Source: JAWKXU01 sp020446465 | GTDB lineage: Bacteria > Pseudomonadota > Alphaproteobacteria > Sphingomonadales > Sphingomonadaceae | DNA length: 64,000 nt | Direction of reading: 5' to 3' | Assembly (NCBI GenBank): GCA_041396845.1 | Contig: JAWKXU010000002.1 | Coordinates: forward strand, 310,001-374,000 | Shown: piece after piece, positions 1-8,818 of the stretch | Layout: the number at the start of each line of letters is the position of its first letter | Numbering within the stretch: position 1 is the first letter of the stretch | Translations under genes and position numbers: made by a program | Notes under the pieces: generated by a model | Databases searched by the model: none | Told to the model about the DNA's origin: nothing | What the model saw: the letters and a program-made list of their open reading frames with translations, nothing else

Positions 1-37
1 AGCTTGAATAATTCCTGTTGCCAATGACGAGTTTCAC
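1..37 (-). CDS. Glutathione S-transferase-like protein, N-terminus only (partial)
   Basis: Only the first 12 codons are inside the window; the gene runs off the left edge on the minus strand. Reading from a GTG at 37 gives VKLVIGNRNYSS. This resembles the KLxIGNxxYSSW opening of a glutathione S-transferase subfamily common in alphaproteobacteria, in which the Tyr-Ser-Ser segment is near the glutathione site. A GGAG lies about 11 bases upstream and a good sigma-70-type promoter lies at 95-124. The identification rests on a short match and needs the neighbouring sequence. Confidence 0.5.
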   Translation of the reverse strand, partial: MKLVIGNRNYSS

Positions 38-94
38 GGAAAATCGCGCTCCAGATCCAAAAATGCAGCACAGCGATGCAATTTCAAAGCGTTC

Positions 95-124
95 ATCATA
101 GTGTAGCGCATCCTGAACGGTCAA
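95..124 (-). promoter_or_regulatory. Sigma-70-type promoter for the leftmost gene
   Basis: On the minus strand TTGACC (119-124) and TATGAT (95-100) are separated by exactly 18 bases. This is one of the best -35/-10 pairs in the window. It points toward the GST-like gene starting at 37 and would give a 5' leader of roughly 50 bases. Confidence 0.55.
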
Positions 125-261
125 CAAGTTGCCTGGTTTCCAAGCCGGAAATGATGGGCGATAAGGCGATATAAACCTATCCACGTAACAGATGGGCAGG
201 CGTAATTGACGCATACTCACCCGCATCCCGGTCACCTGTGTCACCGGACGGGAGTGCGTTC

Positions 262-1509
262 ATGAAATCCCGATCCCTGCGCGCAATTTCACGCTACCTT
301 GCCTCACCGGGCGAGGATGCGAGCGCACGGGCGACAAGGACGTCACTGCAAAGTTACGTCCAGGAAATGCGTTTTGAACTGGCTGGCCAGATGATCCAGC
401 GGGAATTTCTGGCCATCTACAGCGGGCTTTTGGGACTGGTCGTGATTGCCGCCCTTGGCTGGTCGCAGATCGACCATACAATTCTCGGCCTGCTCTGCAC
501 TGTTCGTCTCGCCACAATCTGCCACAATATGCAGATAGCAGCGGACTTGCGAAAGGCGCTGGCGAACAATGCAGATGCCCAGCCACTCGTCCAGCGTCTG
601 GGCTTCGGGCTGGGCATTGGCACCTTGTCGTGGACCAGCTTTCTGTGGGCGCTCGATATCGGCACCACGATGAGCATTGAACAAATGACCATCGTCATCG
701 CGGTGATTGTCTCGATTGCGCTACAAGTTATCGGTGCGTCACCATTCCGGCACGCCATGAAAGCCATACTTGCGGCAACGACGCTGGGGTTCATGCCCGC
801 CTTGCTTCACTTTGCAGGGCAAGGCCGCATGGGTATTGCTTTCGCCTTCGCCTCGTTCCTTGCCGCCCTGACCGCTTATGGCCACCTGTTTGCCCGCCAG
901 ACCCGCACAAACGTCGCCCTGCAAATCCGCAACCGCCAGATTTCGAAACGCCTGACCGATGCCAACGGCTCGCTTGGAAAGGCGCTTTCCAACGCCAAAT
1001 GGCTCGCCAATCGTGACAGTCTGACAAGGATTTACAACCGGCGCGCGACAATGGCTGGCGCGCATGTGCTCCATGCCCACATGGCACCCGAACAAAGCAT
1101 AGTGGTCGTTATCGTGGACATCGACCATTTCAAGCAGATCAATGACAGGTTCGGCCATGCGACGGGTGATGCCGTGCTGATTTCACTGGCAAGAGAACTG
1201 GACCGTTGGCACCGTTCTGACGGCATGCGCTGTGCGGGGCGCTGGGGCGGCGAGGAATTTGTCGCGGTGCAGATCGTCGAAGGCCCTGAACATGGCCGGA
1301 CTGTCGCTGATACCATCATGGCCGCGATTGTGCGGATAAACGAACTGGGCCACCTCCCGTCCGCAGTCCGGGTCACAGCGTCGCTGGGCTGCGCCATGTG
1401 GCGCGCTGACACCGATTTCGAAGATGCGCTGCGCGATGCAGACGATGCCCTCTATCGGGCGAAGATCGCTGGCCGGAACTGTATCAGACTGGCGCGCCAC
1501 GCCGCCTGA
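262..1509 (+). CDS. Membrane-bound GGDEF diguanylate cyclase
   Basis: Predicted to make the second messenger c-di-GMP from two GTP at the inner membrane. The first ~40 residues are soluble. Residues ~45-230 hold several hydrophobic segments consistent with a multi-pass sensor region, and the C-terminal third is a GGDEF domain with the active-site motif GGEEF at residues 329-333 (preceded by GRW) and an upstream DIDHFKQIND segment typical of the metal-binding loop. The usual RxxD inhibitory site just before the motif is not seen, so product inhibition may be absent. I chose ATG 262 because GGGAG lies 7 bases upstream; an in-frame GTG at 238 is the alternative. No EAL domain. It converges on engB, with a weak 6-bp-stem hairpin (1511-1528) between the two stop codons. 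Confidence 0.88.
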   Translation: MKSRSLRAISRYLASPGEDASARATRTSLQSYVQEMRFELAGQMIQREFLAIYSGLLGLVVIAALGWSQIDHTILGLLCTVRLATICHNMQIAADLRKALANNADAQPLVQRLGFGLGIGTLSWTSFLWALDIGTTMSIEQMTIVIAVIVSIALQVIGASPFRHAMKAILAATTLGFMPALLHFAGQGRMGIAFAFASFLAALTAYGHLFARQTRTNVALQIRNRQISKRLTDANGSLGKALSNAKWLANRDSLTRIYNRRATMAGAHVLHAHMAPEQSIVVVIVDIDHFKQINDRFGHATGDAVLISLARELDRWHRSDGMRCAGRWGGEEFVAVQIVEGPEHGRTVADTIMAAIVRINELGHLPSAVRVTASLGCAMWRADTDFEDALRDADDALYRAKIAGRNCIRLARHAA

Positions 1510-1522
1510 CATCTGACAGAAA

Positions 1523-2164
1523 TCAGATTTCCGCGTCAGACAGAACGGCGGCACGCAATGCGGCTATGCCCATGCCTTTTTCAGCCGATGTCACATGGAC
1601 CTGGGGGAAGGCGGCTGCGTGCTTGCGCGCCTCTGCCTCGGTCGCAGCGGTCACTTCCTCCAGCGCGCTGGCCTTGATCTTGTCTGCCTTGGTCAGAACG
1701 ATCCGGTAGCCTGCCGCAGCTTCGTCAAGCATCTGCATCATTTCAAGATCGACCGGCTTGATCCCGTGACGCGAATCCACCAGCAGCAGGGTGCGGCGCA
1801 AGGGCACACGACCGCGCAGGAAATCACGCACCAGCCGCCGCCATGTTTCGACGACTTTGGGCGGGGCCTTGGCAAAGCCATAGCCCGGCATGTCGACCAG
1901 CCGGAACCGGGTAGGTTCACCCACTTCAAAAAAGTTCAGCTCTTGCGTCCGGCCCGGAGTAACCGAAGCACGCGCAATCGCCTTGCGGCCCGTCACCGCA
2001 TTGATGAGCGAGCTTTTGCCCACGTTTGACCTGCCGCAAAACGCGATTTCCGGATAGTCCGGGTCCGGCAGGAACTTCAGCGCCGGTGCGGACTTCAGGA
2101 ACTCCACACGCCCTGAAAACAGCTTGCGGGCGCGTTCCTCCTGCTTGTCCTCACTGTCTGCCAT
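1523..2164 (-). CDS. engB: Ribosome biogenesis GTPase EngB/YsxC (YihA)
   Basis: TRAFAC-class GTPase needed for late assembly of the large ribosomal subunit. It is 213 residues, the normal length. Visible G motifs are GRSNVGKS (P-loop, residues 44-51), DMPGYG (G3) and LTKAD (G4). It is the last gene of the minus-strand block rpmH-rnpA-yidD-yidC-engB, starting 21 bases after the end of yidC, an arrangement seen in many alphaproteobacteria. ATG 2164 is used; no strong ribosome binding site is visible, so translation may depend on readthrough from yidC. Confidence 0.95.
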   Translation of the reverse strand: MADSEDKQEERARKLFSGRVEFLKSAPALKFLPDPDYPEIAFCGRSNVGKSSLINAVTGRKAIARASVTPGRTQELNFFEVGEPTRFRLVDMPGYGFAKAPPKVVETWRRLVRDFLRGRVPLRRTLLLVDSRHGIKPVDLEMMQMLDEAAAGYRIVLTKADKIKASALEEVTAATEAEARKHAAAFPQVHVTSAEKGMGIAALRAAVLSDAEI

Positions 2165-2185
2165 AGCCCGTTACCGCTCGCCGGA

Positions 2186-3982
2186 TCAGCGACCAGCGCC
2201 TTTCTTCTCGGCATGTTTGCGGGCCATTTCGGCCTTGTCCTTTTCAGCCTGCGCGACAAGCTGCGGGTGCCTGGAATAGAGATACTTCTGCTGCGCGATG
2301 GTGAGCAGGTTCGACGTGATCCAGTAAATCAGCAGACCCGACGCAAACGGCGCCATGATGAACATCATGAACCAGGGCATCAGCGCAAACATCTGCTGCT
2401 GCACAGGGTCCATCGCCGCCGGGTTCAGCTTGAACTGGAAATACATGGTAATGCCCAGCAACAGTGCCAGCACGCCGATGCCAAGGAAACTTGGCGGATC
2501 GAACGGCAGCAGTCCGAACAGGTTGAGGAAGTGCAGCGGATCGGGCGCCGACAAGTCCTTGATCCAGAGGATAAAGGGCTGGTGGCGCATTTCGATCGAC
2601 AGGATCAGCACCTTGTAAAGGGCAAAGAAAACCGGGATCTGGACCAACAGCGGCATACAGCCGGCCAGCGGGTTGACCCCTTCTTCCTTGTAAAGCGCCA
2701 TCATCTCCTGCTGGAGCTTGGGCTTGTCATCCTTGTAACGCTCCTGCAGCGCCTTCAGCTTGGGCTGCACCGCGCGCATCGCCGCCATGCTGGAAAACTG
2801 GCGCTGGGCAATCGGGAACATGATGCCGCGAATAATGACCGTCAGCAAAATGATCGCCACACCGAAATTGCCGACGAGGTCGAACAGCTTCGTCAGTAAC
2901 AGGAAAATCGGGCGTTCAAACCAGCGGAACCAGCCCCAGTCTATCGCAAGGCCGAAGTTCGCAATTCCGGTATCCTGATAGGCATCAAGAACATCGCTTT
3001 CCTTGGCCCCGGCAAACAGCCGGGTGGTGCGCGTAACCTGCTTGCCCGTTGCAACAGAAACCGGCTGGTAGATCATGTCGGCACGGAAATAGTCCTTGCC
3101 TGCCGAGCGGAAATCTGAGTCGACATCGCTGCCCGGTTGCGGGATCAACGCGGAAAGCCAGTAAACGTCAGTAAAGCCAATCCAGTCGGCATGGCCTTTG
3201 GGCGACACTTCGCCAGCCTCGGCCACATCGCTGTAGTTGTTTCCGAAATCAACCGAGCCATCAAATGCCCCGATAGGGCCGGAATGGACATTCCAGGTAT
3301 CGGTGCTGGCTGTCTTGTCCGTGCGGTTGATAAGCGCGAACGGGCGCACGACAACAGTGTTGGCCCCGCGGTTGGTAACCGTCTGCGTCGCCGTCATCAT
3401 ATAATTGTCATCGATGGCCAGCTTGATCGCGTAAGTCTGCCCCGATGGGCTTGTCCAGCGCAAGGTCACAGGCGTTTCAGGTGTCAGCTTGTCACCTTCA
3501 ACCTGCCAGTGAGTGCGCGCATCTGGCAATTCGCCGCCAGCGCCCTGCCCCACCCAGCCGAACTGGGCGAAATACTGTGCGGGCGTTCCCGCAGGCGAGA
3601 ACAGACGCGTCGGGCCGCTGTCTTTTTCTATACTGGCGCGGTGACGGCGAATGGTAAGGTCATCAATGACAGCGCCGACAGGATTGATCGAACCTTCAAG
3701 ACCAGGCGCAAGGATTTTCACCCGATCCGGCGCCTTCAGATCAGCGGCAAGGTCGCGCTGTTCTTCGGCAATATCGGCCGCGTCCTGCAACCCGCCCTCG
3801 CGCGTGCGCTTGACCTTCGTCGTTGTGCTTGCAGCGCCGTTTTCGGCTGCGGCAGGATCGACCTGCTCAGTTGCGACGACTTTGGCTGGCTGCGGGTAGA
3901 ACCAGCGCATCGCATAGTCCCAGCCCAGAAGCAGCAGCGCCGAAAGCGCAATGGCCACTACGATATTGCGTTGATTACTCAC
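2186..3982 (-). CDS. yidC: Membrane protein insertase YidC (Oxa1 family)
   Basis: Inserts and folds inner-membrane proteins, alone or with SecYEG. It is 598 residues, as expected for the Gram-negative form. There is an N-terminal transmembrane anchor (residues ~7-25), then a large periplasmic beta-rich domain to about residue 350. The conserved insertase core follows, with hydrophobic segments, the cytoplasmic hairpin rich in charged residues (RQFSSMAAMRAVQPKLKALQ) and a basic C-terminal tail. The start ATG overlaps the stop of yidD by 4 bases, implying translational coupling; engB follows after 21 bases. Confidence 0.97.
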   Translation of the reverse strand: MSNQRNIVVAIALSALLLLGWDYAMRWFYPQPAKVVATEQVDPAAAENGAASTTTKVKRTREGGLQDAADIAEEQRDLAADLKAPDRVKILAPGLEGSINPVGAVIDDLTIRRHRASIEKDSGPTRLFSPAGTPAQYFAQFGWVGQGAGGELPDARTHWQVEGDKLTPETPVTLRWTSPSGQTYAIKLAIDDNYMMTATQTVTNRGANTVVVRPFALINRTDKTASTDTWNVHSGPIGAFDGSVDFGNNYSDVAEAGEVSPKGHADWIGFTDVYWLSALIPQPGSDVDSDFRSAGKDYFRADMIYQPVSVATGKQVTRTTRLFAGAKESDVLDAYQDTGIANFGLAIDWGWFRWFERPIFLLLTKLFDLVGNFGVAIILLTVIIRGIMFPIAQRQFSSMAAMRAVQPKLKALQERYKDDKPKLQQEMMALYKEEGVNPLAGCMPLLVQIPVFFALYKVLILSIEMRHQPFILWIKDLSAPDPLHFLNLFGLLPFDPPSFLGIGVLALLLGITMYFQFKLNPAAMDPVQQQMFALMPWFMMFIMAPFASGLLIYWITSNLLTIAQQKYLYSRHPQLVAQAEKDKAEMARKHAEKKGAGR

Positions 3983-4242
3983 ACAGAATCCCTATTCGCA
4001 CTCGCATCATTGCCCCGCGCATCGGGCACAGGATCATAACCGTGCCCCCCCCAGGGGTGGCAGCGCAATAGACGCTTAAGCGCCAACCAGCCACCCTTAA
4101 TCACACCATGGCGCTGAAGCGCGATAATCGCGTATTCCGAGCACGATGGCGCATAGCGGCAGGTCGGCGGCAAGATACGCGATGGGCCAATCTGCCAGGC
4201 CCTTGCAACCAGCACCAGAAGAACGGTTAGCGGATTACGCAT
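3979..4242 (-). CDS. yidD: Membrane protein insertion efficiency factor YidD
   Basis: Small 87-residue protein of the YidD/UPF0161 family, thought to assist YidC-dependent insertion at the inner membrane. The family core is plain: GPSRILPPTCRYAPSCSEYA followed by the HGVIKGGWLALKRLLRCHPW segment with its conserved cysteines and GG, then a short C-terminal extension. Its ATG shares one base with the rnpA stop (TAATG) and its end overlaps the yidC start by 4 bases, so rnpA-yidD-yidC look translationally coupled. Confidence 0.95.
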   Translation of the reverse strand: MRNPLTVLLVLVARAWQIGPSRILPPTCRYAPSCSEYAIIALQRHGVIKGGWLALKRLLRCHPWGGHGYDPVPDARGNDASANRDSV

Positions 4243-4658
4243 TACGCCCTCGGCTTGGCGGCATTGGCGGGGCCGGAGCGACCGCGCCGCCCTTTGGCGC
4301 GGGGTTTGCGGGGCGGATCACCCTTGCCCGCAGCGGCCCGTTCCAGCGCAGCGGACAATTCCTTGCGAAGCGCGTCAAAGTCACGTTCAATCCCGCCTTC
4401 CCGGCCAATCAAGACATGATCGTGATCGGCCAGCCCCGCAACTGGCAGGATTTCACGCAGTAAGGCACGAAAACGCCGCTTCATCCGGTTACGCACAACC
4501 GCATTGCCGATGCGCTTGGTAACGGTGATGCCAAAGCGTTTGCCCTTGCCATCATTGGGCCTTGTGAGCAGCACAAAGCCGGGGCGCGCAACGCGCAAGC
4601 CACTGTTCGCGGAAAGAAAGTCCGCGCGCTTCGTCATAACGGCAAGAGCCTGCATCAT
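4242..4658 (-). CDS. rnpA: Ribonuclease P protein component
   Basis: Protein subunit of RNase P, which trims the 5' ends of tRNA precursors. The diagnostic basic helix is present (TVTKRIGNAVVRNRMKRRFR), preceded by the TKRADFL and RPGFVLL segments found near the N-terminus in alphaproteobacterial homologues. The frame is open upstream to 4730, but family proteins begin only a few residues before TKRADFL, so ATG 4658 or 4655 is preferred; ATG 4637 is possible. The C-terminus carries an unusual Arg/Lys/Gly/Pro-rich tail of about 30 residues beyond the normal fold. It lies between rpmH and yidD, the classical order. Confidence 0.92.
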   Translation of the reverse strand: MMQALAVMTKRADFLSANSGLRVARPGFVLLTRPNDGKGKRFGITVTKRIGNAVVRNRMKRRFRALLREILPVAGLADHDHVLIGREGGIERDFDALRKELSAALERAAAGKGDPPRKPRAKGRRGRSGPANAAKPRA

Positions 4659-4786
4659 GCGGCCTGATAGAACCAATTCATCTGCATGCAAGCCATCAAG
4701 GCAGAAACGCAAAACGCGCCGCGTACCCAATGGCAGCAGCGCGCAGTCCAGCGGCCCGCAGGACGGGCCGAATCAGACGATGCGAA

Positions 4787-4921
4787 TCAGGCGCAGAGGC
4801 TCTTGCGGCCACGGGCGCGACGAGCGCGCAGCACGTTGCGGCCACCCACTGTTGCCTTGCGGGCACGAAAACCATGACGCCGCTTGCGGACGAGGTTGCT
4901 GGGCTGGAAAGTGCGCTTCAT
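4787..4921 (-). CDS. rpmH: 50S ribosomal protein L34
   Basis: 44-residue ribosomal protein. It opens MKRTFQPSNLVRKRRHGFRA and ends with the family's Arg-rich RARRARGRKSL, followed by CA. This is the standard L34 length and the first gene of the rpmH-rnpA-yidD-yidC-engB block. AGAGG about 5 bases before the ATG serves as ribosome binding site. The 108 bases upstream (4922-5029) contain a TTGACG but no convincing -10 hexamer. Confidence 0.97.
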   Translation of the reverse strand: MKRTFQPSNLVRKRRHGFRARKATVGGRNVLRARRARGRKSLCA

Positions 4922-5029
4922 TGCTTGCCTCTAATCAGTTCTGGACGACGCGCCCGCTCAACCCGAGCGGACATCGTCAACAAAAAGGGCCGCCCACGAC
5001 GAGCGACCGCCAATTCATGGATCGCGCGG

Positions 5030-5815
5030 TTAGTGGACCGCACTCACCAAGTCAAGTCCATCCATGCCCGCATAGGCGAGTTTTGGTGAGCCTGAAGGCG
5101 ATTTCGCCGTCAGGTTATCGCTCCCGCTCGCCAGGCGCGACGGTGGCGTGGGCACCCCGTTGCCCTTGCCCAGCCACCGCCGCATCTCTGCTGCCCCGAA
5201 CCAGCGCGCCCGTTCAAACGGCACGGAGTTCGTCATGGCATAGAACGCACGGGCCTGATCCGCGGACAGGCCCATTTCCCGATAATAGGCGAGATATTTC
5301 ATGTTTTCAGGCGCAGTCGCGGCATAGTCCGTCGCCTGCAGACCGTCTTCGTCCTCCCAGGCGTGGACGGCAAACTCCGCCCCATCATCGATTCGCAGTT
5401 CCTGCCCGGCAAAGACCAGTTCCACACCGCCCGACCGGACCGAACCGCCCGAAGGCACATGAATGGCAAGGCCGGCTGCCCGAATCATTCTGCCCAACTG
5501 CAAGTTCGCGCGATCTTCAAAAGTGCCGGGGCATTCCACCAGCGCCAGCGTGCGGATCTGCGGATAAGAGCGCATCATCGCTGCGAACTGGGCCGGGGAC
5601 CGTTCATCGGTGACATCGACCAGTGCGGCGCGCCCGGCATCAACCACCTGAAACGGGCCGAAACGGGCAATCGCATGGGCTTCATAAGCCTCCGCTGATG
5701 CAAGAAATCGCGCGGCCCCCTCATCAGCGTGGGATGGTGTAGCCAAAAGACTGGCCGACGCCGCCATCATGGCAGCTAAAATTGTTCGGGCAGACAGGGC
5801 GAATGCTTTGCGCAT
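5030..5815 (-). CDS. Exported protein with ClpP/crotonase-like fold (COG3904-like), function unknown
   Basis: 261 residues starting with a clear signal peptide (MRKAFALSARTILAAMM... cleaved near SHA-DEG, residue ~30), so periplasmic. The mature region has an alternating beta/alpha pattern; the stretch LALVECPGTFEDRANLQLG, GGSVRSGGVELVFAG and a following YYREMGLSADQARAFYAMT helix recall the periplasmic ClpP-like family COG3904. In that family a serine after the GGS/SA segment would be the nucleophile, but I cannot place a complete Ser-His-Asp triad. The family call is a recollection of pattern rather than a strong match. It is monocistronic, divergent from comM and separated from rpmH by 108 bases. 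Confidence 0.6.
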   Translation of the reverse strand: MRKAFALSARTILAAMMAASASLLATPSHADEGAARFLASAEAYEAHAIARFGPFQVVDAGRAALVDVTDERSPAQFAAMMRSYPQIRTLALVECPGTFEDRANLQLGRMIRAAGLAIHVPSGGSVRSGGVELVFAGQELRIDDGAEFAVHAWEDEDGLQATDYAATAPENMKYLAYYREMGLSADQARAFYAMTNSVPFERARWFGAAEMRRWLGKGNGVPTPPSRLASGSDNLTAKSPSGSPKLAYAGMDGLDLVSAVH

Positions 5816-6022
5816 GACCGCAGAATGCGACGCAAGTCTTTACCGGGACGCTGACACGCACAGTCAACATGGGGCTGACAGGAACGGTTAATTTCGCGCT
5901 AGCGGTCATCCCGCACCCTGCAAACATTGTTTGTGGCCAGCATATTATGTGTCGCGCCAGCCCTTGCCTTCCACGCGGAGCGCCCCGATAAGCGCCGAGG
6001 GGCATCATGCAGGGGGGCATAC

Positions 6023-7531
6023 GTGGTTGCACTGGTATCGACAGTGGCTTATCTGGGTCTGGAAGCCCGCTCGGTCGAAGTGCAGTGCCAGGTGGCCGCC
6101 GGATTGCCGCGCTTTGCCATAGTTGGCCTGCCTGACAAGGCCGTCGGCGAAAGCCGGGAACGGGTGCAGGCGGCTCTCGCCTCGATGGGCCTGGCCCTGC
6201 CGCCCAAGCGCATCACGATCAACCTTTCCCCCGCCGACCTGCCCAAGGAAGGCTCTCACTATGACTTGCCGATCGCTCTCGCGTTGCTGGCAGCAATGGG
6301 CGTCACCGATGCCGAACAACTGGGTGACTGGATCAGCGTGGGCGAACTGTCGCTGGATGGGCGAATTGTCGCATCACCCGGCGTTCTTCTTGCCGCCATC
6401 CATGCCAGCGAGCAGGAACGCGGGCTGATCTGCCCCGTAGCGCAAGGCGCAGAAGCAAGCTGGGCCAGCGGCGTTCCGGTCTGTGCCGCGCCTGACCTTG
6501 CCAGCCTGCTCAACCACCTGAAAGGCGCGCAGACTTTGCCGCCACCTGCTGCGGGCATCGCTGAAAAGGCGCTTTCAGGGCCTGATCTCAAACAGGTCAA
6601 AGGGCAGGAAACGGCAAAGCGAGCGCTGGAAATTGCCGCTGCGGGTGGACACAATCTGTTGATGGTCGGCCCGCCGGGCGCGGGCAAAAGCCTGCTGGCA
6701 AGCTGCCTGCCGGGTATTCTTCCGCCACTGTCATCCGCAGAAGCGCTTGAAGTTTCGATGATCGCATCCGTTGCCGGAACGCTGGAAGACGGCCGCATCA
6801 GCCGCGCACGACCATTTCGCAGCCCACACCATTCAGCCTCCATGGCCGCGCTGACGGGCGGCGGCCTGCGGGTGCGCCCCGGTGAAGTCAGCATGGCCCA
6901 TCTTGGCGTCTTGTTCCTCGATGAATTGCCGGAATTTCAGCGCGTCGTGCTGGATTCACTGCGCCAGCCACTGGAAACGGGTGAGGTCTCCGTGGCGCGG
7001 GCCAATGCCCATGTGACTTACCCTGCGCGCGTTCAGCTTGTTGCAGCGATGAACCCTTGCCGCTGTGGCCACCTTGGCGATCCGGCCATGGCCTGTTCGC
7101 GCGCACCGCGATGCGCGGCAGACTATCAGTCGAAAGTTTCCGGCCCCCTGCTCGACAGGATTGACCTTCACGTTGAAGTTGACCCGGTGCGGGCGATTGA
7201 TCTGGCCCTGCCCCCGCCTGCTGAAGGCACTGCCGAAGTCGCCGCCCGTGTGGCAACGGCGCGCGCAATCCAGTCGGCGCGCCTTGAAGGAACGCCAGCG
7301 CGCAACAATGCCGAGCTTGATGGAAACCTGCTGGACGAACATGCCACACCGGACAATGCGGGGCGCAAGCTCATGATGGAAGCTGCGGAAAAAATGCATT
7401 TGTCCGCGCGCGGATATACGCGGATGCTGCGGGTTGCCCGAACAATCGCCGATCTTGCCGGATCGCACGACGTTACCCGCATCCATGTGGCAGAGGCGCT
7501 AAGTTACCGGCGCGCGGCGCCACGCGCCTGA
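6023..7531 (+). CDS. comM: YifB/ComM family Mg-chelatase-like AAA+ ATPase
   Basis: Hexameric AAA+ helicase of the ComM/YifB family, which promotes branch migration during natural transformation. The N-terminal Lon-like fold (AYLGLEARSVEVQCQVAAGL, FAIVGLPDKAVGESRERVQAA) is followed by Walker A GPPGAGKS near residue 215, Walker B VLFLDELPEF, sensor segments and a C-terminal Mg-chelatase domain with the Cys pattern NPCRCGHLGDP...C...PRC. The open frame extends to a TTG at 5927, but GTG 6023 is preceded by AGGGGGG and begins where family members begin, giving about 502 residues. Confidence 0.95.
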   Translation: MVALVSTVAYLGLEARSVEVQCQVAAGLPRFAIVGLPDKAVGESRERVQAALASMGLALPPKRITINLSPADLPKEGSHYDLPIALALLAAMGVTDAEQLGDWISVGELSLDGRIVASPGVLLAAIHASEQERGLICPVAQGAEASWASGVPVCAAPDLASLLNHLKGAQTLPPPAAGIAEKALSGPDLKQVKGQETAKRALEIAAAGGHNLLMVGPPGAGKSLLASCLPGILPPLSSAEALEVSMIASVAGTLEDGRISRARPFRSPHHSASMAALTGGGLRVRPGEVSMAHLGVLFLDELPEFQRVVLDSLRQPLETGEVSVARANAHVTYPARVQLVAAMNPCRCGHLGDPAMACSRAPRCAADYQSKVSGPLLDRIDLHVEVDPVRAIDLALPPPAEGTAEVAARVATARAIQSARLEGTPARNNAELDGNLLDEHATPDNAGRKLMMEAAEKMHLSARGYTRMLRVARTIADLAGSHDVTRIHVAEALSYRRAAPRA

Positions 7532-7537
7532 ACGGGC

Positions 7538-8041
7538 TTATTCCGCAGCGGTGCTTTCGTCGCCCTCAGGCGCAATGTCGCCGTCCGTTTCCGTTGCAGG
7601 CTCTGTCGGAGCGAAAGCAGCAATCGCCGCATCGACTTGCGGGCGGGTATCGCGAATCGCGCGATCTTCACATTCAGGATCGGGATCGAGCGGATAGAGC
7701 CTGTCGAGATAACGGCAAGCATCGCGCGCTGATGACTTGATGCGGGTCATCAACCTGTCCTGATCGTCTTTCGATGTCAGATCGAGATCATTGTAAAGCA
7801 CGACCATACGCAAGGAGATCAGCACATTGCTGTCGTTTTCGATCTCCTTGGGCAAATCCTTCACCGGACGCGGAGCAACGACGACGATTTCCTGGGCCGG
7901 CGTTTCAGCTTCAGCTTCTTCCTGATCCTGAACCGCCGGTGCCGGATCGTTTTCCGGTTCCTGCGCCAGAACAGCACGTCCAGAGGCCAGCGCAAGCGCC
8001 ATGGCAAACACCTTGCCGACTGTTGCAACCTTCCTGTTCAT
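7538..8041 (-). CDS. UrcA family exported protein
   Basis: 167 residues from ATG 8041, which has AAGGAG 9 bases upstream. An N-terminal signal peptide ends near VLAQ-EPEN (residue ~27). An acidic, Glu/Pro/Ala-rich linker follows, then a UrcA-type core: a beta strand and the VVLYNDLDLTSKDDQDRLMT segment, an amphipathic helix and two cysteines (DACRYLDRL and PECEDRAI) that probably form the disulfide typical of the family. UrcA proteins are common in Sphingomonadales; their role is unknown. It is convergent with comM (6 bases between stops). Confidence 0.75.
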   Translation of the reverse strand: MNRKVATVGKVFAMALALASGRAVLAQEPENDPAPAVQDQEEAEAETPAQEIVVVAPRPVKDLPKEIENDSNVLISLRMVVLYNDLDLTSKDDQDRLMTRIKSSARDACRYLDRLYPLDPDPECEDRAIRDTRPQVDAAIAAFAPTEPATETDGDIAPEGDESTAAE

Positions 8042-8119
8042 TGCGCCCTGCTCCTTATCCTGAGTGCGCGCGGACAATACCGGGCTGGCCTTGTCTGCTA
8101 CGCACTGCGCCCGCCAAGC

Positions 8120-8746
8120 CTAATCGAGAAGTCCCCGTGCGACCAGTTCCCTTTCCAGTGCGGCAGCATGTGTAAATTGCACGGCCTGCCAACCGCATGT
8201 CTGTGCAGCGGCGACATTGGCGGGGTTATCGTCGATGAACAGCAGACTGCCGGACGCATGACCGAATCGCCGCTCAGCCAAGGAATAAATCGCAGGGTCG
8301 GGCTTTGCGATCTTTTCCACGCCAGACACGACGATGTCGCGAAAGTGATCGAAAAGAGGCTGTGTCGGGCGAAATTGATTCCAGAACGATTCGGCAAAGT
8401 TGGTGAGCGCGTAAAGCGGAACACGCCGATTCGCCAACCGTTCCACAAGGCGGGCAGTGCCTTCCACCGGCCCCGGCACCGTTTCCACAAAGCGGGTTGC
8501 ATAGGCATCTATCGCCGCAGCATGGTCGGGAAAGAGCGCTTTGCGCTCTGCAACCAGCGTCGCCAGATTCTCCCCGGCATCGTGGCGAAAGTGCCATTCT
8601 TCCGTCACGACATGGCGGAAGGCCCATTCAGCCTCTGCCTCGGTCGCATAGAGTTTACGCAGCAGGCAGCGCATGTCCCACTGCACCAGCACCCGGCCCA
8701 CATCGAACACGACCGCTTCAACGGACGATTTGGTTGCCTCAGACAT
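8120..8746 (-). CDS. HAD-superfamily hydrolase (haloacid dehalogenase-like, YihX type)
   Basis: 208-residue HAD phosphatase-like enzyme. Motif I reads VVFDVGRVL: the nucleophile Asp is present, but the second acid-base Asp position is Gly-Arg rather than Asp-x-Asp, as in dehalogenase/epoxide-hydrolase-N-type HADs and in the YihX group. Motif II is ALTNFAES, motif III the Lys in KIAKPDPAIY, and motif IV LLFIDDNPANV. Substrate not predictable. The ATG at 8746 overlaps the U-tract of the rpmJ terminator (8747-8773), so expression may rely on rpmJ readthrough or an undetected promoter. Confidence 0.85.
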   Translation of the reverse strand: MSEATKSSVEAVVFDVGRVLVQWDMRCLLRKLYATEAEAEWAFRHVVTEEWHFRHDAGENLATLVAERKALFPDHAAAIDAYATRFVETVPGPVEGTARLVERLANRRVPLYALTNFAESFWNQFRPTQPLFDHFRDIVVSGVEKIAKPDPAIYSLAERRFGHASGSLLFIDDNPANVAAAQTCGWQAVQFTHAAALERELVARGLLD

Positions 8747-8773
8747 AACAAAAGCCCCCGCTTTCGCGAGGGC
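8747..8773 (-). terminator. Rho-independent terminator of rpmJ
   Basis: On the minus strand GCCCUCGC-GAAA-GCGGGGGC forms an 8-bp stem (one U-G pair) closed by a GNRA tetraloop, directly followed by UUUUGUU. It is 45 bases after the rpmJ stop and ends at the start codon of the downstream HAD gene. This is the clearest intrinsic terminator in the window. Confidence 0.8.
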
Positions 8774-8818
8774 CTCCATTTTCAGCGCAGCCGCGACACA
8801 ATCGCGGCGCGGCCATCG

